Positions 33,260 through 43,700 of a stretch of DNA of 64,000 nucleotides are shown one piece after another (the first letter of the stretch is position 1; each line of letters opens with the position of its first letter). Location of the stretch: assembly GCA_964006375.1 (NCBI GenBank), contig OZ023265.1:116015858-116079857 (forward strand), in the 5' to 3' direction. The stretch is from Tillus elongatus. Lineage: Eukaryota; Arthropoda; Insecta; Coleoptera; Cleridae. A program made the position numbers and the translations under genes. The notes under the pieces were generated by a model. That model searched no databases. It saw nothing but the letters and a program-made list of their open reading frames with translations, and was not told the DNA's origin.

Positions 33260-35304
33260 CCACATGATGACTATTATCCCAAATATGCTGAAAAATACAT
33301 TATTTAACAATAGTGCCATATCTCAGTTGCGCTAAATGTTCTCTAAATCCAGTTTCAATAGATCTTTTAGTTTGCCAGACATATTTTAATTTATTTATAA
33401 TCTAATTCGAAGTATTTTTTTAAATTCATTGAAGTATTTTTTTTTAGTTCACACATATATATCTAATTAAAATAATTATACAAAACTTACTTTATAAATA
33501 CAGTACTGTTCGTTATAATATACAACTGAGCACATTCAACTATCAACTTTAATTTCGTCATTTATTTAGTGCAGTGGATTTTCATTACACAAAATACTTT
33601 AATAATATTAGGCAAAGATAACTATTTCATTTAATGAAAGATAACAAACTTTACTAAATAAAACTCAGTACACTTCAAAGTTAAGTCAAGGGAATAATGA
33701 AAGCAACGACAGTGGGTGCATTGTGGTTCATTTCCTCAGATGATATAGGCAAATACTATATAATGACAATATGGGACACTCCTATGCTTTAACATTGGTG
33801 ATATTTGTGACAGGTACACTAGAGCCACCTCACGTGAAGTACTGACAACTGAGCGGGTAATTTGAATTGTATATTTACCTGCATATTCTTAATTTAGACA
33901 ATTGGTTTATTATAGATGAATATAAAAACTTGTACATGACAAAACGGTGAAAATTTTCTGATTATATAGTTATAAATATAATTTGTATCAACAATAAGCT
34001 TGAGACCTAAATGAATTCAGCATGATTAATTCTGCAAATTTCTCTTACCCATAATCTTATTTCATCATTATTTATTGTACTACCCTGAAACCATTGTTAA
34101 ACTACTATTTCAAGGGTATGTATAGGAATACACTGAAAGCTGTTTCTGAGGATCTTAAGTTACAATCTGTACTTACCTATAAATAATTGTTCTAGGTATA
34201 AATGATAGCACAGTACTCAATTTGCTATATCTCTACATGAAAACTGTCTTATATCTCTAATATTTTAAAATATGTAACTGATATATACTTGGTAAATAAT
34301 TAGGAAATTGTGCAGATGAAAGGTGAGACTAACTCTTACTTCCGTGAATAAATCTATTATAGGGCTGAATCTGCTATTTCCACTTGTCTCTTTAAAAACT
34401 TGTCTTGTGGAAGATAATTAAAAGCCTTTACCAAGTAAAATAATTTTAAATGTGAAAAATGTGACAATTTATGCCATACTGAAATAAAAAAGGACACAGA
34501 GGAATATAGAAAAACAGTTTTCTTATATCATTTATTATTAATGCAAAACTTTTTTTGCCTTCATATTTCTTTTTTTTTTGATGCACTGGAAGACAAGTTA
34601 TGATTGAAGCCTTTCAACCACCAGTTAACGAAGTTTATCTATAAATAGGTACATGATGGTAAATATTACACAATAAATTATCTTTTACGCACTGTACATA
34701 TTGGCATAAAAGTGATTCTGAATTTGTCTTCTGTTTCAAATCATATTCACATTTCGCCATCCTTTGGAAACCTATGAACTGTCTTTGATAGATTTAGCAC
34801 GTTATAATTTGAACAATTATAGATTGCACACACCCAACCACTAACATTCATTGTAAAAAACACAGCTCAAACTTAATTATACACAGTTAAACACCAGCAA
34901 TTGCTAGTGTTACACGTTCTCGAACGACGTAACATCAGTACTATCCGCAAGGGGCGCTGATATTCTTGAAACACGAAATGAGCCGGAGTGTCCTGTATTG
35001 TCATTATATAGTATTTGATATAGGTATTGCTTAACCTAACTTTGACACTTTTACCGAGAACCTCAATACCAGCTGTTTTGACCAGAACAAAAATGTAGCA
35101 GTCATGAGCTTAATTTTAGAGATATGTATCACAGTGTAGACACTTTTAAATTTCGTTTCTTCGTTTTAAAGGTACAGGGTAAATTTGAGGTAAATTAAAG
35201 AAAGACTTGAATTTTTTCAACAACTGTTTATGTAGAAATCAATAGTTTTATTAGACTTCCTATACAAAATTTTGTGAATACAGTGTTCTTATTAAAAAGG
35301 ATGG

Positions 35305-35308
<4 letters not shown>
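33260..35308. other. 2-kb region without recognised gene
   Basis: AT-rich. It contains an inverted pair: TATATAATGACAATATGGGA (from about 33758) against TGTATTGTCATTATATAG (from about 34993), about 1.2 kb apart, perhaps the ends of a small DNA element. Confidence 0.4.

Positions 35309-35388
<80 letters not shown>
35309..35388. repeat. (TA)n tract
   Basis: TA run. Confidence 0.98.
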
Positions 35389-35392
<4 letters not shown>

Positions 35393-35656
35393 CACGCAGG
35401 CCGAATAACTCAGTTCACGAAGCGAGTAACCTCTAGAATTGGACTGGTCAAGCCCCGTATTAGGACAGTTTTCAATCTTGAGGCCAAAGCCCCTACCTTC
35501 CCATCCGAGGACTTTTTCAGACAGTCAGTGTTTTTTCACTTGAATGAAAGGTCAGCTTCTGATAAGTTAAGGACAGTGTACTTTCTCTATGTCTGTCTGT
35601 AAGCTCCCACGGACAAGTCTAAGACTTCTGGGTGCAAAGTTTCTCTACTGTGGTGT

Positions 35657-35659
<3 letters not shown>
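35389..35659. other. Unassigned segment between TA tracts
   Basis: GC-richer than its surroundings; begins GTATCACGCAGGCCGAATAA, which resembles the family B flank after its TA run. Confidence 0.35.

Positions 35660-35731
<72 letters not shown>
35660..35731. repeat. (TA)n tract
   Basis: TA run. Confidence 0.98.
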
Positions 35732-35734
<3 letters not shown>

Positions 35735-35955
35735 CAAAAACAGGTCGATTTTTAATTTCAAAAACTAACTTTTTGATATAAATGCCACCCCTATATTTAT
35801 ACCTCTTCAATGGGTAGCTACACTTTCGAAATTAGATGGTGGGTAGCGTGATACATCTTTTTGAAGCTAATCCATTTCTCTATTCAGCATAACCAATTTT
35901 TTTTTGTAGGAATAAAATAGCGAGTGAAAATCACTGAAAGCATTTTCACCCAGCC

Positions 35956-36061
<106 letters not shown>

Positions 36062-36063
36062 AA

Positions 36064-36670
36064 TGAGGTCTCACTGTAAAGACAATTCAAATAGGACTGC
36101 TTGGGTGGTTATGGTAAATAAAAGTTAAGTTTTGATAATAAGGCTCCCAAACCACATGCACATTGAATTAAAAGATTTTCAAAATGTGTGTCAAAAAGAT
36201 TTTAACTAGATGTTGCTGTACACTGTACAGTGCAAAATTTAATGAAATTCAATACCCAATCCCTCATTAAAATACCCAAACATTTAGGGTTTTATGATTA
36301 TATTTTATATATTTTATTAATTTAACTGTGGAATTTTAAACTTTTACATTATGAACTTTTAATTTTAATTGAGGTCTCATTGTAAACAGAATTCAAATAT
36401 GCCTGCTTGGGTGGTTATGGTAAATAAAAGTTAAGTTTTGATAATAAATCTCCCAAACAACACTCAAATTGAATAAAAAGATTTTCTAAATGGGTCAAAA
36501 AGGTTGTAAGTAAAATTTGCTGTAGAGTAAAATCTAATGAAACTGGATACCAATTCCTTGATTCCAATACTCTAACTTTTAGGGTATTTATGTTCATATA
36601 TTTATTTTTGAATTTAACTGTGTAATTTTAAACTTTTACATTATCAACATTTGATTCCTAAAATTTACTC
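36064..36670. repeat. Diverged tandem dimer, about 305-bp unit
   Basis: Both halves (36064-36370 and 36371-36670) begin GAGGTCTCAYTGTAAA, share TGCTTGGGTGGTTATGGTAA and end with TTTAAACTTTTACATTAT; moderate divergence. Confidence 0.85.
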
Positions 36671-36721
36671 CAGTTTGTTTGTGCATCATTATAATTGTTC
36701 TGTTTTATTTGTGTTTTATAC

Positions 36722-37145
36722 AGGGTGCCCGGAGGTGATGAGCAAAAAATTCAGGAAGTTGACTAATAACGTTTTAGGATTCTTATTAAAAAACTTTCAA
36801 TTTCATCAAACATTTGGTATTCCGTGATGAAATTAAATTAGGGGTAGAATGTGTGTGGGTGAAATATCGGTGACAAATTTTGAATTGTTTTTTTTTGCTA
36901 AAACGACATAAAAAGTCTCAAAACATATAGAAAACTTGATTTTGAAACGAAAATTTTGATGTCTTGTCAGGGGTGATTTGGTGAAAATTGATATTTTTTC
37001 GTTAAAACTCGAGTAATATAACGTTTAAGGGTTTGTGTACTAGAAAATGTTCAATTTCATCACTCGTGTAATATTCTGCAATGAAATTGAAGTAGTGGGT
37101 TGAATACGAGGGGGTGAATATGAATTTAGTTTTGTGAGGATATTA
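36722..37145 (+). repeat. Family A fragment with CAGGGTGCCCGG end
   Basis: After a transposon-like terminus CAGGGTGCCCGGAGG, 36770-37140 matches 21560-21990 of family A. Confidence 0.6.
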
Positions 37146-37149
37146 CATT

Positions 37150-38825
37150 AGAGTCAAGTGTACGTAGAGTTTAGTTCCTCCCATTTTTTTCATAGAGCAA
37201 TTCACATTTCACCATTTTCTAAACTAAAAAGGTACGAAAGATGCTATCTTCTCTTAATACCAGGAAAGCCTCTGGCCTTGACGAGACCCCAGCAATTGTT
37301 CTCAAAAATTGCGCACCAGAACTTGCTCCTGTCCCGTCTCATCTGTCTCAGATATCTTACAATAAAGGCATATTCCCTAGTAACTGGAAAACTGCTCGAG
37401 TACAACCCGTCCCCAAGAAAGGATCCAAAGCGCTTCGTAGCAACTACAGGCCTATTTGTCTCCTTTCAGTCGTCTCTAAAGTGATGGAAAAGTATATAAA
37501 CACCGAATTACTAAAATTTCTTAAAAACACAGTCTAATCCAAACCAGGCAGTATGGATTCCGTCAGCGCAGATCAACTGCCGACCTCCTTTCCTTTGTCA
37601 CCCATTCTTGGAGCAAGTCTATGGAACTACACGGTGAATCCCAGATTGTCGCTCTAGACATATCCAAAGCATTTGACCAGGTCTAGCATGCAGCGCTGCT
37701 TAATAAACTTCCGGCCTATGGCCCACCACCAAAACTCTTTACCTGCACAGCAAATTTCCTCTCCAACAGGAGCATTTCTGTTGTCGTGGATGGCCATTCT
37801 TCTAAACTGTATTCAATTAATGCAGGAGTTCCTCAAGGTTCAGCTTTAGCCCCTACTTTGTTTCTTCTCCACATCACTGACCTCCTCTCTAGAACATCCA
37901 ACCCAGTTCACAGTTACGCAGATGACAGCACCCTCCACTCAAATATACAATATTCTAAGCCTCTCTCTTTAACCCAATTAGATGAGGATCGCAGACTCAT
38001 GGAGGGTTCTGTCTCTGTGGATCTCAAAAAAATATTAGACTGGGGAAGTATAAATCTTGTACAATTCAACTCCACCAAATCTTAGTCTTGCTTTCTATAT
38101 CATAAGAGATACACCAGCCCTAGACCCATCACAATGAACAACCAAGTTATTCAAAGTAATAAGTCCTTTTCACTTGTTGGCATTTCTGTGGATCAAAATC
38201 TCAATTGGCACCAACATGTCACATCAATTGCAGAAGCGGCTGCTAAGAAATTAGGTTTCCTCTTCCGGGCTCGCAAATACTTTTCACCAGCTAATCTCGA
38301 TACCTTATATACTTCACAAATAAGGCCAAACCTCGAATACTGCTTCCACATCTGGGGTGCTGCTACTGCTTCTACACTCGCTATCCTGGACTCCCTTTAG
38401 AAGAGAGCTCTGCGTCTCATCGGTGATCCTACCCTCACCCAAAGGCTGCCATCCCTTGCCCACCAAAGTGCCATTGGTGACCTCTCTATCTTTTATAGAT
38501 ATCTGCACGGGCACTGCTCAGAGGAGCTTTCTTCCATAGTTCCTCCACCTGCTGCCTTCAACAAATCTACCAGGGGAACAGAGCCAATGCACCCTTTTAT
38601 TGTCCAGGTCACCAGACATAGAACATCTTGTTATGCCCGCTCTTTTGTCCAGAGGACTTCCAAGTTGTGGAACGCCTTGCCGGCACATGTTTTTCCTTCT
38701 CCTCCGAACCTCTAAACCTTCAAGTCCAGAATTAACAAGTTGCCTCTTTCCTCCTTGTCGACACCCACGGTACGATAGTATTTAGGCTGTAAGCTCTCGT
38801 GGTGTTGTTGAAATAAAGAACAAAA
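37150..38825 (+). pseudogene. Jockey-type LINE RT relic, copy 1
   Basis: Plus-strand blocks: MLSSLNTRKASGLDETPAIV, RSNYRPICLLSVVSKVMEKY, YGFRQRRSTADLLSF, LDISKAFDQV (motif A, followed by a stop), AGVPQGSALAPTLFLL and HSYADDSTLHSN (intact catalytic Asp pair), through GISVDQNLNWHQHVTSIAEA to the C-terminus. Several stops and frameshifts. The N-terminus and endonuclease are absent. The 3' end with AAATAAAG is near 38815. A second, 5'-shorter copy lies at 58680-59875. Confidence 0.85.
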
Positions 38826-39049
38826 TTAGTTGGGGTGATGACCTGAATTTAGCACTTGTGTGTTGTCACAAAAGTAACAGAATAGCAGAATACCCCTGAA
38901 AGTTCAAGTCGCAGAGAAAAAGGTTCCAGACGACTTTTTCCTGGCTATCTGATCTTGCATTTGATCTTCGCGATACCTGCCAAGGTCAACTGCCTATTTT
39001 TTATAAAATTCAGGTAAGGGTTGTTCATCTAGAGGTGAAATATTAATTT
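38826..39049. other. No recognisable feature
   Basis: No gene or repeat recognised. Confidence 0.4.
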
Positions 39050-39345
39050 GTTTTGTAATTAAGCAATCGACATCAAATTTGGTGTACAGGTAGCTATTCA
39101 CAACTTGATAAGTCTGGATTATTTGTGAGTAAGACCGCTTCAGAAAAAAAGGGAAGAAATAGTGGGTTGATTGGGGAAACTGGCACTTATATTGTTTTAG
39201 AAGTTTATGGGAATATGAATATTTTCTTTGTGGTCAAGTCATGGGTCCTAATTTCGTTTTATGAGAATGTCTTTCTGAGGAGAGTAAATTATCACAGCTA
39301 TGTGGAAGTTATGATTCAATTTGCAGCACTATTAATGTATTTGTT
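39050..39345 (+). repeat. Family A fragment
   Basis: Shares GTCATGGGTCCTAATTTCGT, AGTAAATTATCACAGC and GTGGAAGTTATGATTCAAT with 21990-22120. Confidence 0.65.
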
Positions 39346-39503
39346 TTTATTTATGGTGGATTTATATCCAGTGTAAGTAGATGAAATTTGTTTTGCCTTG
39401 TGCTGATGAAATTTCATGTTTTTTCACTGTCTTTGAACAGTTATACTTACTAATGCTAAGCTAACTTCTTTAATCATAAAAGTTTCTTAAAAATGCATAC
39501 TGC

Positions 39504-39509
39504 TTTATT
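39504..39509 (-). terminator. Poly(A) signal of split host gene
   Basis: AATAAA on the minus strand, about 110 bp after the stop codon of the exon at 39618. Confidence 0.55.
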
Positions 39510-39617
39510 CGGTATTATATACAAGCTAGCTTCTTACAAAATAAAAATTATATTAAATTACTGAATTAATTATTTACATAACCTATGTATAATATAATAC
39601 AAAATTTACATGCCTAA

Positions 39618-39851
39618 TTAACTAAAACCACTATCTAACCTATCAATATCATTTTTCACAAAGCACATGTTTGTTAATCTAACAAATCCTGCTTGATAAC
39701 CTGCAGCATAATATGATAGAGCTTGCTTGTTGGGATTAATCACAATCTTATTTACAGACTGTAAAGGGTAAACATTTTGTCTGGCTATTTGAAGCTCATA
39801 TGGCCAACTAGCTAAATATTTCGATGTTCCTGAGGTTTTTCCATCATGACC
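39618..39851 (-). CDS. Terminal exon of split host gene (WD40-like, GTF3C2 candidate)
   Basis: Acceptor CTTTTATTTCAG then 77 codons starting GHDGKTSGTSKYLASWPYEL and ending DSGFS before the stop; phase 0. The segment LQSVNKIVINPN followed by YYAAGYQAGFVRL has the look of a last WD40 blade (Asn/Asp turn, small residues, hydrophobic strand). It resembles the C-terminal blade of TFIIIC subunit 2 (GTF3C2/TFIIIC110), a component of the RNA polymerase III factor that binds tRNA promoters in the nucleus. That identification is from memory of the fold and is not certain. AATAAA follows. The phase agrees with the exons at 54118, 60043 and 62660. Confidence 0.6.
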   Translation of the reverse strand, partial: GHDGKTSGTSKYLASWPYELQIARQNVYPLQSVNKIVINPNKQALSYYAAGYQAGFVRLTNMCFVKNDIDRLDSGFS

Positions 39852-39859
39852 CTGAAATA

Positions 39860-40116
39860 AAAGATTCAATTTTAGATTAATTATACTCCATTGCATATTT
39901 TTTTCAATGGGCTTTATTTATGTACTCAAAACCATAGTTTGTACTGATAACAAGTTCTACAATTAACTACAATACATGAAATTTTCCTGAGGTTTGTGAA
40001 TTAGAATAATATACTGAGACTGAGTAGGCTGAAAGCTTGAAACAGTATACGCACAGGTAACGTAAACAAAACCCTATTTATTAGTGAATTTTCATTAAGA
40101 AAATTGACTTATATAT
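39860..40116. other. Intron sequence with family B 5' end
   Basis: 40080-40116 is TTAGTGAATTTTCATT, the family B start, leading to TTATATAT where the BEL element is inserted. Confidence 0.5.
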
Positions 40117-40540
40117 TGTTCATGCTCGTTGTTCTGTCACTTTTAAATTCAAATGTCGCGCGCTACACTGACATAGAGTAAGTGTTACTAATGGTTTCCG
40201 CCAGAAGACCAGAGAGGGGGAAGAAGAATGAGAGAAGGGAGAGAAGCTTGCATCCCTCTGCCACTTGTTTTTGAGTCCTTGAAGAGGCAAGAGGTCTCGA
40301 GAAAGCGAATTGTTTTCAACCCCTTGAAGAGACACGAGGTCTCTAAATATCCATTTTGTTTGTAAGTCCTTTGGGAGACACGAGGTCCCTAGAGGTGTTG
40401 TGTGTGAATACAGAAAAACGAAGCTTATGTTCCTGCATTATTGGAGAATAAAGGTAGGTAACTTTGCTTATTGTCAGTGCCCTATTTGTTCTGTTTTTTT
40501 TTTGTTATTCATTATAAAATAAATACACGTGGTATTTACA
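40117..40540 (+). repeat. BEL 5' LTR
   Basis: Starts TGTTCATGCTCG and ends GGTATTTACA (TG...CA borders); contains GAGAATAAAGG and AAATAAATAC as possible poly(A) signals. Confidence 0.95.
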
Positions 40541-40542
40541 TT

Positions 40543-40560
40543 TGGCCCATCGACCGGATT
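40543..40560 (+). other. BEL primer binding site
   Basis: TGGCCCATCGACCGGATT begins 2 bp after the LTR; complementary to a tRNA 3' end finishing in CCA. The tRNA species was not determined. Confidence 0.6.
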
Positions 40561-40791
40561 TTTATAGTTGTTTTGTTTTGTTATTAGTTGATACAGTCCA
40601 TTTTTTGAAGTAATTTTACTTGTTTCCTTTAGTCTAGTAAATTTGTAATTGTTTATTGCCGTGTTGAGTCATTTAATTTCAAGGTGACGTTATTGCTTGT
40701 ATATAACTAGGTACATACTCGAATTGCATATTGTTGAAATCACGTTTGCATATTGTTTAAATCGCGTTTAGGAATTTTTTTGCGTTGAACA

Positions 40792-43700
40792 ATGGAGTTG
40801 ATTCAGCTAAAAAATAAGCGCGAAAGCGTTTATAGACGAGTAGAAGCCATATTGCACGTGGCTCAACAGGTCAAAATAGACGCAGTAGTGGATTTAGATA
40901 GGTTGAATAGATTTGAGGTTCGTTTTGAGGCGTTGAATGAGTTGGTCAATCTATTTGATTCATTGCATTTGGACATCGTGTCGGTAGTTGATCGATCTGA
41001 GTTGGAGAGCGAGCATGAAATGCAGAACAAATTCGATGAACTGCAATACTCTATAAAAACTATCTATCGAGAACTGAGAGGTTATGCAAATAAAGCCGCT
41101 GAGAATCAAGCTCGATCCGTTTTTCACGGTAGTTCGAAATCGAGTCGAGCATCGAGTAAGTCGCGGTGTTCTGTCAAATCATCGAACGCTCGATCTCTCA
41201 GTGAAAAGGAAGTAACGAACGCAAACGCGATTATGTCAACTTCAAATTTAAACAGACATTTGAGGTTACCGAAAATCGAAATGCCAAAATTCGATGGAAA
41301 TTGGAAAAACTGGCCAACCTTTTATGATCTGTTTAAAACAATGATTCATGAGAACGAATCATTGTCAGATATTGAAAAGTTCCAATATTTGAGTGCTTCG
41401 TTAGTGAAGGATGCAGCTGGCCTAATCAAGAATTTACCGCTAACGGGAAGCAATTATGGGATTGCATTCAAGTCTCTGGTCTCAAGGTATCACAATACCC
41501 GGGTTTTGTTGACCAATTATTGGCAGGGTATTGTACAGGCCCCCAAAGCAAATAGTGAATCTGCTTCTTCCCTACGAACGTTGTTGTCTGTATTCAGTGA
41601 AAATTTGGAAGCGTTGAAGCAGTTTGAACATGACATGTGGGATTTCACTAAATTCAACATGTTGCTGCAAAAGGTGGATATGAGTCTTAAGCAAAAATTT
41701 GAGCTTGAGTTTTGCGAATCGGACATTCCCAGTTTTAGTAGTTTATGTAGATTCTTGGAAAAGCAGTGTAAAGCAATGGAGACAACTGCCTTAACTTCCA
41801 ATTATGTGACTAATAGAAGGCAGCATGTTTCAGCAACCACTGCTAGGCCCGCTTCGTCCTTTGTTACCAGCACAAAGCTTGTATGTGCTTATTGTAAGGA
41901 GGAGCACCCCATGCTCAAGTGTGATGGATTTCTATCTTTATCCTCTCATAAACGGTATACGTTCGCAAAAAAGAATAATCTTTGTTTTAACTGTTTATCA
42001 AACTCGCATGCCAGCAGGGAGTGCAAGTCATCAAGTTGTCGTGTATGTAATAAACACCATCATACATTATTGCACTTCCCAAAAGCACCGGCATCGGGAG
42101 ATGAGAGTGACTCAAACAAGCCACCTGTGGAAGAGCCACAAGGTGCAGAGCAATTGCGTGTGTTGGCAAGTGTGGTAAAAAGGGAACAGTCCGTGTTACT
42201 GGCAACTATAATGCTATTAGTACGAGATAAAAATGGAAAGGTTAGGAGATGTCGAGCTCTCCTGGATTGTGCGAGTGAGGCTAATTTCATTTCGCAGCAG
42301 TGTGTTGAAAAATTGGGGCTCAACACCTCATCTCGTTCAGTGATGGTTCAAGGCTTGAACCAAATGAGCTCGCTTGCTAGCCAAGGCACTCTCAAATGTC
42401 GAGTAGAGTCCATTTATGAGCCAACAAAGTTAGAGTTGGACATGATTGTGATTCCGAACATTTGTTCCAAGATCCCTTCTGCTAAAATTGAGCAGTGCCA
42501 CTGGCAACATATTCAGAACTTAGAGTTGGCAGATTCAGAGTTTGGTATACCAGGGGACATTGAAATTTTGTTGGGTACTGACGTTTATGCTCATGTGGTT
42601 AGACCTGGAATAAAGAGAGGGCCTCGAGGTGCACCAGTGGCCATCAATACTGTTTTTGGTTGGGTGCTTATGGGCAGTGTAGAACAGTCAAAGTCTCATT
42701 CTGTTGTGAATAGTTTATGCACGTTGGTCGACTTGGATCATACCTTGAAACAGTTTTGGAGCTTGGAACAGGTACCACAAGGTTTAGTTATGTCTCCGGA
42801 AGATAAAAAATGTGAGGAAATCTTCAAGAAGACTCAGCACCGAAATAGTGCTGGGAGATATATTTTAAATATGCCCTTTCGTGAGGGTACTCCGTGTTTG
42901 GGAGAATCTTTCAGTGTTGCATTGAGGCGGTTTTACTCCCTGGAAGCACGTCTTAGTAGGGATCCAGCGTTGCACAAGTCCTATTCGGAGTTTATCAGGG
43001 ATTATTATGAGTCTGGCCATATGTCTCTGGTATCAGATGTAGCTGTGGAACCATCTGATGCATACTATATTCCCCATCATTGTGTGTTGCGTCCTCACAG
43101 CCTTTCGACCAAACTGCGGGTGGTATTTGATGCTAGTTCCAAAAGTACGAATGGTGTATCTCTGAACGATACGTTGTTAGTGGGAGCGAAGTTGCAGACA
43201 GATATTGCCACTGTGTTGTTGAAATTTCGCTCAAACAAAATTGCATTTACTGCTGACATTCGGCAAATGTATCGACAAATTTTGGTTGTAGATAATCATA
43301 GGGATTATCAAAGAATTCTCTGGAGGTTCTCAAAGGGGGAACCTGTACAGAAATATCGCCTTAATACTGTCACATATGGGGTCTCCTCAAGCCCACACAT
43401 GGCAATCCGAACAATGATGCAGCTTTGTGATGATGAGGAATCATCTTTTCCATTGGCAGCAAAGCTAGTTCGGTCCGATCTCTATGTGGATGATGTAGTC
43501 AGTGGAGTCGACTCATTGTCAGAGGCTTTTGAGTTGCAACGGCAATTGATTGGGTTGTTTGCTAAGGGGGGTTTTGAATTGAAGAAGTGGGCCAGCAATA
43601 ATTCGAAACTGTTGTCCACAGTATCAGCTGATAGTCAGCAACCTCGATCGTTAGATTTAAATGATCCATCAGTGTTGAAAATTTTAGGATTGCAGTGGTG

